This document shows positions 1 to 6,829 of a DNA stretch of 8,672 bases, piece by piece (positions within the stretch are counted from its first letter, which is position 1; each line of letters begins with the position of its first letter). The position numbers and the translations under genes are program-made. Origin of the DNA: UBA12068 sp038318455 (GTDB lineage Bacteria; Patescibacteriota; Minisyncoccia; Moranbacterales; GWC2-37-73); the NCBI GenBank assembly GCA_038318455.1, contig JBBQCF010000038.1, positions 1 to 8,672 of the forward strand. The letters are read 5' to 3'. Below the pieces are notes generated by a model. The model did no database searches. It had not been told where the DNA came from and worked only from the letters and a program-made list of their open reading frames with translations.

Positions 1-3
1 CAA

Positions 4-29
4 TGTCGCACATTATATCTTTTGCGACA
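4..29. repeat. Hairpin TGTCGCA/TGCGACA
   Basis: TGTCGCA at 4-10 and TGCGACA at 23-29 form a perfect 7-bp inverted repeat around a 12-nt loop. The left arm lies in a 12-bp string that recurs at 796-807 without the second arm. No T-run follows on either strand, so it is unlikely to be an intrinsic terminator. Its role is unknown. Confidence 0.5.
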
Positions 30-88
30 CACAAGTAGGTATAAAACAAGAATAAGCCATTATATACATTATTCAATATAAAAGTTAA

Positions 89-337
89 TCACAGACCCAA
101 TTCATCTAAAATTACTATTCTTCCCTCCTGTATCATATTTGGCCTAAGTTTTCCAATCACCTTTAACATATTCTGACTGCCTATATTGGTATTATTTTTT
201 AAGTTATTTCCATAATCTTGATGACAAAATTCATAATTAACTAAATCGCCCATATTTAAGTTAAAAAAAGTTATATATCTAAAATAAAGGCTAAGGTAAG
301 CCATATTGAGTGGTATCGCATGGTATACTAGTACCAC
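89..337 (-). CDS. Doubtful small ORF, 82 aa
   Basis: This open frame of 82 codons runs from an ATG at 337 to a stop at 89. I recognise no family and see no transmembrane segment, metal-binding pattern or obvious repeat. The C-terminal half (about residues 45-82) has a fairly normal amino-acid mix ending in IVILDELGL, while the N-terminal third is rich in aromatic and hydrophobic residues, as chance AT-rich ORFs often are. No ribosome binding site is visible. It could be a chance frame, a decayed gene fragment or a real small gene; a chance frame is most likely. Confidence 0.2.
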   Translation of the reverse strand: MVLVYHAIPLNMAYLSLYFRYITFFNLNMGDLVNYEFCHQDYGNNLKNNTNIGSQNMLKVIGKLRPNMIQEGRIVILDELGL

Positions 338-370
338 TTTTGAATTAGAGAGGCCTTACAGGTCAATTTT

Positions 371-423
371 GAGCCTCGTTTTTTGGCTTAAATAAGCCAT
401 TATTTGAAGGTGTTTTTAGGCTC
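371..423. repeat. Nested dyad: GAGCCT/AGGCTC around TGGCTTA/TAAGCCA
   Basis: An outer inverted repeat (GAGCCT at 371-376, AGGCTC at 418-423) encloses a near-perfect palindrome at 384-399 (TGGCTTA, two bases, TAAGCCA). The string TCGTTTT occurs near both outer arms. Neither strand has a T-run at the proper place after a stem, so it does not read as a standard terminator. It could be an operator, a decayed mobile-element end or a structured transcript; the sequence does not decide. Confidence 0.35.
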
Positions 424-584
424 GTTTTGAGCTATTATATGACCGAAATTGCCTCGTAGATCAATACAAATCACAAAACAATATACTTATATAACTATTT
501 TTACACAAGCCAACTGAACGCAAAATTAGAGTTCAAATTACATAGTTAATAAATCACTAATTAACACCGATTCATCTTGAATAT

Positions 585-630
585 ATTTAAAAATTATTTA
601 AAAAAATTTAAAAAAATTTAAAAAAATTTT
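585..630. repeat. Phased A-tract repeat (about 10-bp period)
   Basis: ATTTA/ATTTT units begin at 585, 596, 606, 616 and 626, separated by runs of A, so A-tracts recur once per DNA helical turn. Such phasing is known to produce intrinsic DNA curvature. No gene lies close enough on either side to assign it as a promoter element. It may bind an architectural protein, or it may be simple-sequence drift in AT-rich DNA. Confidence 0.6.
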
Positions 631-846
631 ATAAATCAAGAAAAAATTAAAAACCAAAAATGAACAAAATATCAATAATTATCAATAGAATCACTATCTT
701 AAGAATATTCAAGACAAAAAAATAAATACTCCGCCTGGCGAAGTGTTCATCATTACAGTTAGCCTATTCTCTATTTTCACTTCAACCACCCACTTCAATG
801 TCGCACAACCCTTTTCATATAAAAATAAAAAAGGTTCAAAAGATGA

Positions 847-2172
847 TTAATTATAAATAATCATTTGGTCAATAACAGTTGAACTTGAAGTTCCCATAGC
901 CCCAATCAATGCTCTGGAAGTATTTAAATATATATTTGGTCCAAAATAAGGATCGTGAACAACATAATCACCATCTTTTGTTTTATGATGAATGACCACA
1001 TAATGACCACCACTACCTTTCGTCTTCCCAATATAAACGATAACTGGATTTCCTTTAGCAATTTGAGCGTCAATAACAGACCAATTTATATTTCCATGAC
1101 CTTTACCATTTTCAGTTAATAAAACCTTCGGATTAGTCCACGAAATTGGCCAGTTAATCAAATCACCAGAAAAAATAGGCTCGTTAGCTAGTTCGCCAGG
1201 ATCAATATCTCCGCCATGTTCTTTAAAGACCATGGACACTGCAGTTACGGCACATCCATAACTCTTCATTAATGTTTTTGTGTTACCAATATTTTCGTTG
1301 CCCCATTTTGGATCTCTTTGAGAATAATACCAACTAATAGGCGCATAGTATTTAGAATCTGGTTTTGGATATGAGTCAACAGAAAGACCACTGGCCACGA
1401 AAAATTGATCAATATCTAGCAATTCTTGTTTTTGCGCCTCAACGCGCGCCAACAATTGAGCATAGCGAGCCTCTTCTCCTTTTGTTTGGTCCAGCAAATT
1501 TTGTTTCTGACTCTTTACTGTTGCAAGTTTATCACTTTGATCTTTTAATTTTTCTTGCGCTAAAACAACTTCACCTTTTTTATTATCAATATCCTTATTT
1601 TGTTTTTCAAGTTCATCCTTAGTGGCTTTAACCGAATCAACCAAGTCTCTTATCTTATCACCAGTTTGTGTAATTCTGTCTTTTTTGACAATAAAAGATG
1701 CAACATTCCCATCAGTTAAGAATGAAATCAAGGGACTTTGAATATTAACCTCATGATACGTTTGAATAAGATTTCCAAGAACCTTAATTTGAGCCTTTAT
1801 TATCAATTCCTTTTCCTTTATCTGTCTTTCAGTGCGAGTTATTTGGCTATTATAATCTTCTATTTGCTGTGCGGTTGTGCTTATTTGAGCTTGAACTGCA
1901 TCAATGCTTGAATCAGCTATTGATAATTGATTGTTCAATGATTCTCCTTGTTTTTTCTTTATCTCTATAATTTCACGATAAACATCAGCTCTCTTTTGAA
2001 GTTCATTAATTTTATCCTGATTTGCAGAATCATCTGCTGTTTGCACACCATCAACAAGAGTTGGTTGATCCGCTCTCCCCTCTTGCCATAGCCAAGAAAA
2101 CATTGCGGAACCTGTAATCGCAATTAAGGAAAATATTATTAATTTATTTTTTGATTTTGTTTTTATTGTCAT
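847..2172 (-). CDS. Secreted coiled-coil protein with C-terminal C39-like cysteine peptidase domain
   Basis: A 441-residue protein, probably exported. Residues 1-10 are basic, about 11-29 form a hydrophobic signal or anchor segment, and about 50-255 are a long Gln/Lys/Glu-rich coiled coil like the N-terminal regulatory part of PcsB/CwlO-type cell-wall hydrolases. About 275-441 resemble the C39-like peptidase family (Peptidase_C39_2). The expected active-site residues are visible: Gln285 in YYSQRDPKW, Cys307 in YGCAVTA, His390 in GGHYVVI and Asp407 in VVHDPYFG. In PcsB/CwlO proteins the coiled coil is controlled by FtsEX and the catalytic domain is CHAP or NlpC/P60; here a C39-like domain takes that place. 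The inferred job is cutting cell-wall or surface peptides outside the membrane. It is last in the operon, 20 bp after gltX, with no Shine-Dalgarno sequence before its ATG. Substrate and FtsEX link are not shown. Confidence 0.85.
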   Translation of the reverse strand: MTIKTKSKNKLIIFSLIAITGSAMFSWLWQEGRADQPTLVDGVQTADDSANQDKINELQKRADVYREIIEIKKKQGESLNNQLSIADSSIDAVQAQISTTAQQIEDYNSQITRTERQIKEKELIIKAQIKVLGNLIQTYHEVNIQSPLISFLTDGNVASFIVKKDRITQTGDKIRDLVDSVKATKDELEKQNKDIDNKKGEVVLAQEKLKDQSDKLATVKSQKQNLLDQTKGEEARYAQLLARVEAQKQELLDIDQFFVASGLSVDSYPKPDSKYYAPISWYYSQRDPKWGNENIGNTKTLMKSYGCAVTAVSMVFKEHGGDIDPGELANEPIFSGDLINWPISWTNPKVLLTENGKGHGNINWSVIDAQIAKGNPVIVYIGKTKGSGGHYVVIHHKTKDGDYVVHDPYFGPNIYLNTSRALIGAMGTSSSTVIDQMIIYN

Positions 2173-2192
2173 GCAAAAATTAATTTATGCAC

Positions 2193-3761
2193 TTATGCCC
2201 ACATTTTAATAGCATTTTCAATGCGCAATATTGCTTCTTTTTTACCAAGCACCCAGGCACATTCAAATGGAGATGGTGATTTTTGTGCACCAGTGAGCGC
2301 CATGCGAAGTGGCCAAAGAAAGTCACCTCTCTTATCCCCTGCAACTTCTAATAATTTTTCCTCTACATTCTTTAATTCCCAATCATTTTCAGAAATTTCT
2401 TCAAAAGTTATTTGCGCTTTTTGGAGTGATGCAATAATTTCCTCATCAGTATTGGTTTTCCAACGCAGCATTTCCTTGTCATAGGAGATATCTTGAAAGA
2501 AAAATTTGTTTTCTTCCCCGACATCGGAAAATTTCGCCAGCCGTTCCTTTTCAATAGTTAAAACTTTCTGCAAATATTTTTCTTTTTCATCATTGTTCCA
2601 TGTTTCATGTTTCATGTTCCATGACTTAAAGAAATCTTTTTCAGCAAAAAAGGGCAAAGCATTTTTCAAGAGCTCATCATCAGAAAGTTTCTTGATGTAT
2701 TGCCCATTGATCCAATCCAATTTCTTGAGATCAAAAACTGCTCCAGCTTTATGGACTTTTTTCAGATCGAATTTTTCAATAAGCTCATTCATTGAAAAAA
2801 TTTCTTGCGTGTTTCCTTCGCCAGGATTCCAACCAAGCATGGCCACAAAATTTATCAAAGCCTCTTTCAAATATCCTTTTTTAATATAATCCTCCACGGC
2901 CACATCTCCTTGTCTTTTGGAAAGTTTTGATCTATCGGGGTTTAAAAGTAGTGGCAAATGGGCAAATTGTGGAATTTCCCAACCAAAAGCGCGATATAGC
3001 AAGATATGTTTCGGGGTACTTGGAAGCCAATCTTCTCCACGAATAACCTCGGAAATCTGCATCAAATGATCATCCACCACATTAGCTAGATGATATGTTG
3101 GAAAACCATCAGACTTCAAAAGCACTTGATCGTCAATATTGTCAGTATTAAAAGAAATTTTTCCACGAATCAAATCATCAAATTCAATAATTTCGTTCTT
3201 AGGAACTTTTAGTCGAATTGTGGCTGGACAATTTTCTTTTAATTTTTCATTTATTTGATCAGGAGCAATGTTTTGCAAGCAATAGCGATCATACATTGGT
3301 GCTTTCTTTTCAGCCTGTTGTTTTTCTCGCATCTCTGTTAAACGCTGTGGTTCACAAAAACAATAATAAGCTTTGCCTTCAGCCACCAATTGCATGGCAT
3401 ACTTTTTGTAAATATCAGTTCTTTCTGATTGTGCATAAGGTCCAAAATTTCCAATTTCAATTGTCTTGGGATATGTGAGTGATTCATTTCGTTCTCCCTG
3501 TGTGTCATCAGAAGCATTTGTCTTTAAAGAGTTTCCCTCGTCTACACTTAGACCCATAAAATAAAGCGATTCCAGGAGTTGCTCTGCTGCACCCTCAACA
3601 AATCTTGTTTGATCCGTGTCTTCAATGCGAATCAAAAATGAACCACCTTGTTTTTTGGCAAATAGATAATTATATAGAGCTGTTCTAAAATTACCAATAT
3701 GCATATAACCTGTTGGTGATGGCGCAAAACGAACGCGAGTGCTGTTATTTTTTTGAGTCAT
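2193..3761 (-). CDS. gltX: Glutamyl-tRNA synthetase
   Basis: Class I aminoacyl-tRNA synthetase that charges tRNA with glutamate in the cytoplasm. The N-terminal signature RFAPSPTGYMHIGNFRTAL carries the HIGH-type motif as HIGN (residues 21-24), and the KMSKS-type loop reads KLSKR (279-283). C134-x-C136 and C161 lie where bacterial GluRS often binds zinc. GluRS-typical RIEDTD is at 45-50, SDGFPTYHLANVVDDHLM at 217-234 and RGEDW at 241-245. The C-terminal helical anticodon-binding part covers about 350-522. At 522 residues it is longer than the usual 460-490. One insertion, about residues 77-105, separates SVDEG from the normally adjacent GPYAQSER. Another atypical patch (380-389) is encoded by a heptamer tandem repeat. 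The ATG at 3761 is preceded by a weak AGAGAT, and the stop of the upstream glycosyltransferase gene is 17 bp away. Whether it also makes Glu-tRNA(Gln) cannot be told from sequence alone. Confidence 0.97.
   Translation of the reverse strand: MTQKNNSTRVRFAPSPTGYMHIGNFRTALYNYLFAKKQGGSFLIRIEDTDQTRFVEGAAEQLLESLYFMGLSVDEGNSLKTNASDDTQGERNESLTYPKTIEIGNFGPYAQSERTDIYKKYAMQLVAEGKAYYCFCEPQRLTEMREKQQAEKKAPMYDRYCLQNIAPDQINEKLKENCPATIRLKVPKNEIIEFDDLIRGKISFNTDNIDDQVLLKSDGFPTYHLANVVDDHLMQISEVIRGEDWLPSTPKHILLYRAFGWEIPQFAHLPLLLNPDRSKLSKRQGDVAVEDYIKKGYLKEALINFVAMLGWNPGEGNTQEIFSMNELIEKFDLKKVHKAGAVFDLKKLDWINGQYIKKLSDDELLKNALPFFAEKDFFKSWNMKHETWNNDEKEKYLQKVLTIEKERLAKFSDVGEENKFFFQDISYDKEMLRWKTNTDEEIIASLQKAQITFEEISENDWELKNVEEKLLEVAGDKRGDFLWPLRMALTGAQKSPSPFECAWVLGKKEAILRIENAIKMWA
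2596..2623. repeat. Intragenic 7-bp tandem repeat in gltX
   Basis: Four heptamers (TTCCATG, TTTCATG, TTTCATG, TTCCATG) lie head to tail inside gltX. On the coding strand they give the Trp/Met/His-rich stretch SWNMKHETWN (residues 380-389). Because 28 bp is not a multiple of three, the array must have arisen together with flanking changes that restored the frame. It falls in the C-terminal domain, where insertions can be tolerated. I believe similar ATGTTTCATG-type strings occur in other CPR genomes, but that is from memory and unverified. Confidence 0.75.
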
Positions 3762-3778
3762 ATCTCTAAAGCTGTAAC

Positions 3779-4480
3779 TTACATATTAAATAAAATTCTC
3801 ACGGGAAAAACAACTACTGCATTAATTATTCTTCTAAATCTATATCTTGGCTCAAGCTTTAATCTCCAAAGCCATTCTAGGCCAACCTTTCGCATCCAAA
3901 GTGGCGCTCTTTGAATTTTTACCGTCACAAAATCGAAACTACCACCAACTCCCATCGCTAACCTTATTGTATCATTTTTTATCAAATTCAGAAACTTTTC
4001 TTGTTTGGGAAAACCAAAGTTGCAAAAAACAATTTGTTGCGTGATTATTTTTGGCCATTTCTTATCTTTTTTTGGGTCAAGATCCGCTCCAGCAATTTCA
4101 ATATTGGGATATTTTTCTCTCAATATTTTCCTTATTTCTTTATATGAACTAAGTCCTCGTGTTGTTATAGCAAGGTATATGCTAAGTTTTTTATCATTAG
4201 CGATTTCCAAAATCTCATTCAGAAGATCGGCTCCAGCAACTCTAGCTTTAAGGTATCCAAAATTTCTGATAAAAGCATACCAAATTCCAACTCCATCAGC
4301 CAAGCAAAGCGCGCAACCATTCAAGATATTTTTAAATTCTTCATCTCGATCGGCTCGTAAAATAAACTCTGGATTCACTGTGGCGATTTGATGAAATTTT
4401 TCTTCACTCAAAAAAAATTCTATTCTTTCAAGAACTTCTTGCCTTGTAATATTATCAATTCTAACACCAAGTATCTCCAT
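3779..4480 (-). CDS. WecG/TagA/CpsF-family glycosyltransferase (GT26)
   Basis: A 233-residue enzyme of the family that adds an N-acetylhexosamine (typically ManNAc or ManNAcA) to a lipid-linked sugar at the inner membrane face, during teichoic acid, enterobacterial common antigen or capsule assembly. Family motifs are in order: TVNPEF at 34-39, ADGVG at 61-65 (Asp62 aligns with the proposed catalytic base), RVAGADLL at 80-87, GFPKQEKF at 156-163, GVGGSFDF at 177-184, RAPLWM at 191-196 and GLEWLWRL at 200-207, followed by EPRYRFRR. Length matches the family. A hydrophobic stretch in the last 15 residues (AVVVFPVRILFNM) fits membrane association. It lies between thpR and gltX in a tight minus-strand series; linkage to gltX is not functionally obvious. 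The sugar and final polymer cannot be assigned, so I give no symbol. Confidence 0.92.
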   Translation of the reverse strand: MEILGVRIDNITRQEVLERIEFFLSEEKFHQIATVNPEFILRADRDEEFKNILNGCALCLADGVGIWYAFIRNFGYLKARVAGADLLNEILEIANDKKLSIYLAITTRGLSSYKEIRKILREKYPNIEIAGADLDPKKDKKWPKIITQQIVFCNFGFPKQEKFLNLIKNDTIRLAMGVGGSFDFVTVKIQRAPLWMRKVGLEWLWRLKLEPRYRFRRIINAVVVFPVRILFNM

Positions 4481-4525
4481 AGACTTTATGAGCTTTAAAA
4501 ACTTGATGGACTTTTAACTTGCTTG

Positions 4526-5065
4526 CTATGCAAGCGGACATTCTTCCAGCGAAACATATTCAGCTCCACCACCCTTACTTTCCATAATAGAAACACTGTC
4601 CACTGACATTGAAACTTTTATTTTTTCAAAAATTTCAGGCTTTTCGATTAACTCATCCCATTTAATTTTTCGGATTCTACCTAGCGTGATATGTGGTCTA
4701 AACTCTTTGTGTGCAGTTGGCCTCATGTCAAGCGATCGCTCAACTTCTTCATTAAGCATACCTAAATCAACGTTTGGCTGACCAGTAAGTTGTACCATTT
4801 TGGGATCTTTTGGGTCTGGACCAAGCACGATTTGGTCAAACTCTAATTCAAAAGATTCGATATTTTCCACTGCCTGTGAAACCTTCTCGCAAATTTCAGG
4901 AATCATACTCTCATCAACATAACCAACAAAAGCCACCGTAATATGGAAATTTTCCTCTTTCATCCACTTAATTGGCAAATCAGCCCAAGGAGCAATTTGC
5001 TGAGCTAAGCGTTTTCTAAGGTTATTTGGCACATCTATTTCGACAAATATTTTCTTTTTTTGCAT
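4526..5065 (-). CDS. thpR: 2'-5' RNA ligase family / RNA 2',3'-cyclic phosphodiesterase
   Basis: A 179-residue member of the 2H phosphoesterase superfamily, cytoplasmic. It has both diagnostic HxT motifs, HITV at residues 41-44 and HITL at 125-128, each next to hydrophobic beta strands, and the N-terminal VEIDVPNNLRKRL typical of the ThpR/LigT group. Such enzymes open 2',3'-cyclic phosphates in RNA and ligate 2'-5' ends in vitro; the role in the cell is uncertain. I choose the ATG at 5065 over longer frames (5074, 5113) because VEID homology begins just after it and a good extended -10 promoter ends 7 bp upstream, making the longer starts lie in or before the promoter. It is first in the minus-strand operon and ends with TAG, overlapping a small GCTTGC/GCAAGC hairpin (4521-4535). 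Confidence 0.9.
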   Translation of the reverse strand: MQKKKIFVEIDVPNNLRKRLAQQIAPWADLPIKWMKEENFHITVAFVGYVDESMIPEICEKVSQAVENIESFELEFDQIVLGPDPKDPKMVQLTGQPNVDLGMLNEEVERSLDMRPTAHKEFRPHITLGRIRKIKWDELIEKPEIFEKIKVSMSVDSVSIMESKGGGAEYVSLEECPLA

Positions 5066-5072
5066 ATGAATC

Positions 5073-5100
5073 ATTCTAGCACAATGAAACAAAAAATCAA
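5073..5100 (-). promoter_or_regulatory. Promoter of the thpR-gltX operon, apparently leaderless
   Basis: On the minus strand, TTGATT (5100-5095), a 16-bp spacer and TAGAAT (5078-5073) with an upstream TGC extended -10 element make a good sigma-70-type promoter. The expected start of transcription, 6-7 bases past the -10, is 5067-5066, one or two bases before the ATG at 5065. No Shine-Dalgarno sequence can fit, so translation would be leaderless. Confidence 0.65.
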
Positions 5101-5115
5101 TTGCTGCGGTCAATT

Positions 5116-5143
5116 TTGCGATATTTGATCAACCTGCTACAAT
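5116..5143 (+). promoter_or_regulatory. Promoter of the small plus-strand gene, apparently leaderless
   Basis: TTGCGA (5116-5121), a 16-bp spacer and TACAAT (5138-5143), with TG of an extended -10 at 5135-5136, form a plausible sigma-70-type promoter. The expected transcription start is about 5149-5151 and the ATG is at 5152, so the message would have almost no leader. It diverges from the thpR promoter; the two -35 elements are only 15 bp apart. Confidence 0.6.
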
Positions 5144-5151
5144 GCATATAT

Positions 5152-5445
5152 ATGGCAATGACAAACTTGAAAACATTTGGAGATTTGATGAGCAAAAGAG
5201 CGCCAGCAAAAAAGGCGCCAGCTTATCAATGGCAAGAATTGGCCTTAAAGGTCATCACTGATCTCAATATTCCAGCCAATAAGAGGAGCTCTGTCTTTAT
5301 GGCCTGCAAAAAATTCAGCCGTCAGCAAGTAGAACGTGCCCTCAATGACACCAAGGAGCTCTGTCAAACTGGTGAAATGTGGCGCTACTTTTTCAAAATT
5401 ATCGACAAAAAACCAGACGCACCAATAAAAACGATTGAAAAATAA
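5152..5445 (+). CDS. Conserved-looking small hypothetical protein, 97 aa
   Basis: I do not recognise a named family. The product is basic at the N-terminus (residues 5-22, Lys/Ala-rich) and predicted mostly helical from about 25 to 85, with the compact motifs YQWQELALKVITDL, KRSSVFMACKK, DTKELCQTGEMWRYFF. No signal peptide or membrane segment is visible, so it is probably cytoplasmic; the charge pattern would allow nucleic-acid binding, which is a guess. I choose the ATG at 5152 rather than the upstream TTG at 5101, because the extended -10 promoter at 5116-5143 would otherwise lie inside the gene. The gene has its own divergent promoter and its stop codon abuts a strong terminator, so it is a single-gene transcript. 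Confidence 0.7.
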   Translation: MAMTNLKTFGDLMSKRAPAKKAPAYQWQELALKVITDLNIPANKRSSVFMACKKFSRQQVERALNDTKELCQTGEMWRYFFKIIDKKPDAPIKTIEK

Positions 5446-5477
5446 AAAAATTTCTGACAAAAAATCAGAAATTTTTT
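5445..5477. terminator. Bidirectional intrinsic terminator between convergent genes
   Basis: A perfect 13-bp stem (5445-5457 with 5465-5477) closes a 7-nt loop. T-runs flank it on both strands, so it can stop transcripts from the small plus-strand gene, whose stop codon it touches, and from the convergent Fic gene. Its core pairs TTTCTGA with TCAGAAA. Confidence 0.85.
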
Positions 5478-5563
5478 AATTCACATATTTTCCACTCCGC
5501 AATGAATTAATTGAAATTTCCTTTTGAAAAATGAAAGGGTGAAATTTCTTTTCCTAAGAATCC

Positions 5564-6715
5564 TTATCCTGCATTCCTGTTAAAGATATCAACATACTCT
5601 TTATATATATATGATTGCCCATATTTTATATTCCTATCTTTCGGTGAAAGAATTTTCATCTCTATGAAACGATCGATCACGGCCTGCGCTCCAGCGCGAG
5701 TAAAACCAGTCCACTGCCGAATAACATTTGCGTTTACAATTGGTTGACCATATAATCTTGGCAAAACTAGGCTAGCACTTTGGGCAGCACGTGTGCCAAG
5801 TTTGTGGATTTTAACTGAATCTTTTTCTCGCAATATTGTAATTTTATCCACAATCTCAATCGCTTCATTAGCAATCTCTATCACACCCTCAAGAAAAAAA
5901 TCTAGCCACTCGTAAATATGACCATTATGATAACCCAATAGTTTATCATAATAAAGCTGCTGATGTTTTTTAAAAAAAGATGACAAAAACAAAACAGGTT
6001 TCTCAAGATAACCCTGCTTCCAAAGATAAAAAGTAATTAACATTCGACCAGTTCTCCCGTTTCCATCAAGAAATGGATGAATAGTTTCAAATTGAGCATG
6101 AATTAAGCCAGCCTTGATGACAGTTGGTATGGCATCTTCGGTATGAAAAAATTTTTCCAAATCTCCCAAGGCACGATGCATCTCAACTACTGTTGGCGGC
6201 ACAAAACTGGCATTATCGGGCCGAGTTCCGCCAATCCAATTTTGACTTTTACGAAATTCTCCTGGATCAGAAAAATGTGTTGCTCGCGCTTTATGCATAA
6301 GTTGTTTATGAAGTTCGCGCACAAATCGTAGTGACATTGGAAAATCATCCGTCGAAACACGTTTTATTCCGTAATTCAATGCTTTGATATAATGCAAAAT
6401 GACATCAACATCTTTTTCCTTGCCACTGCTAATTTTTGCGTCTGCCTCAATTGCATCAATCATTGTCGCTCTCGTTCCCTCAATTTGACTTGAAGATGCG
6501 GCATCTTTACGCAAATACATTAATAAGAAAAAGTCAGCATCTGGCAAAATTTTTGTAATACCGTCTAATTTTCCAAGTAAGCGAGTAGCTTCAATATTTT
6601 TCTTAAGTAGCTGTGAATCAAAATCAAACCCCTCTTTTGGTGGAAAATGGGATGGTACGAAAGCTTTAAAACCCTCAATTTGTACTATATTTGAGCCAAT
6701 TTTGATAATTTTCAT
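5564..6715 (-). CDS. Class II Fic-domain protein (probable AMPylase) with C-terminal winged helix
   Basis: A 383-residue cytoplasmic enzyme that probably transfers AMP from ATP to Ser/Thr/Tyr of proteins. The N-terminal Fic_N region (about 15-95) contains the inhibitory motif SSQIEG (S75, E79, G80), matching [S/T]xxxE[G/N]; its position before the Fic core makes it class II, autoinhibited without a separate antitoxin. The Fic core (about 125-225) has the complete active site HPFLDGNGRTGR (213-224), with His213, Asp217, Asn219 and Arg224. The last 80 residues (about 300-383) look like a winged-helix DNA-binding domain. Length and order fit chromosomal Fic proteins such as the Shewanella type. 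The ATG at 6715 is the first start after in-frame stops and has no Shine-Dalgarno sequence. Its promoter overlaps three identical palindromes, suggesting autoregulation through its own C-terminal domain. The target protein is unknown. Confidence 0.93.
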   Translation of the reverse strand: MKIIKIGSNIVQIEGFKAFVPSHFPPKEGFDFDSQLLKKNIEATRLLGKLDGITKILPDADFFLLMYLRKDAASSSQIEGTRATMIDAIEADAKISSGKEKDVDVILHYIKALNYGIKRVSTDDFPMSLRFVRELHKQLMHKARATHFSDPGEFRKSQNWIGGTRPDNASFVPPTVVEMHRALGDLEKFFHTEDAIPTVIKAGLIHAQFETIHPFLDGNGRTGRMLITFYLWKQGYLEKPVLFLSSFFKKHQQLYYDKLLGYHNGHIYEWLDFFLEGVIEIANEAIEIVDKITILREKDSVKIHKLGTRAAQSASLVLPRLYGQPIVNANVIRQWTGFTRAGAQAVIDRFIEMKILSPKDRNIKYGQSYIYKEYVDIFNRNAG

Positions 6716-6740
6716 TGATTTGTTTACATCTAATTACTAA

Positions 6741-6790
6741 TGTATACAAAGTATAGCAGTTTGTATACATTTTGTCAAGAAATGTATACA
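6741..6790 (-). promoter_or_regulatory. Fic promoter with three phased TGTATACA operators
   Basis: On the minus strand TTGACA (6778-6773), a 17-bp spacer and TATACT (6755-6750) form a near-consensus sigma-70 promoter, with transcription expected from about 6743, 28 bases before the Fic ATG. The perfect 8-bp palindrome TGTATACA occurs at 6741-6748, 6762-6769 and 6783-6790, starts 21 bp apart (two helical turns). One copy lies at the transcription start, one in the -35/-10 spacer and one upstream of -35, which is ideal for repression by a cooperative dimeric regulator on one DNA face. Confidence 0.8.
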
Positions 6791-6802
6791 AAGTTACAAC
6801 TA

Positions 6803-6829
6803 CTAGAATAAGGGTTAATTTTATTCTAG
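6803..6829. repeat. Perfect 9-bp inverted repeat CTAGAATAA/TTATTCTAG
   Basis: CTAGAATAA (6803-6811) and TTATTCTAG (6821-6829) enclose a 9-nt loop, about 13 bp upstream of the last Fic operator. No T-run follows on either strand, so it is not a clear terminator. It might be a second regulator site or a scar at the left end of the cassette array. Confidence 0.5.

Larger units (their letters stand above)
1..846. other. AT-rich, gene-poor intergenic region
   Basis: I see no convincing gene, RNA gene or strong terminator in this stretch downstream of the minus-strand operon. It holds a short hairpin at 4-29, a doubtful small ORF at 89-337, a nested dyad at 371-423 and a phased A-tract block at 585-630. 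Two exact direct repeats are present: CAATGTCGCACA at 1-12 and 796-807, and AATAAGCCATTAT at 51-63 and 391-403. A small GC-richer patch near 731-745 (CTCCGCCTGGCGAAG) is an imperfect palindrome. One DnaA-box-like string (TTTTACACA, 499-507) stands alone, so I do not call an origin. Confidence 0.6.

Noticed and set aside
499..507. DnaA-box-like TTTTACACA beside AT-rich DNA, possible replication origin
   Set aside because: There is a single box, with no cluster and no origin-linked genes such as dnaA or rpmH.
807..837. Intrinsic terminator for the long minus-strand operon (AACCCTTTT with AAAAAGGTT)
   Set aside because: A weak, AT-rich stem with a long loop and no T-run in the required direction.
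1..846. CRISPR array or tRNA in the gene-poor region
   Set aside because: No regularly spaced repeats with unique spacers and no cloverleaf with a TTCGA-type arm on either strand.
5245..5460. 71-codon minus-strand frame opposite the small plus-strand gene
   Set aside because: It lies opposite a better gene with its own promoter and runs into the terminator.
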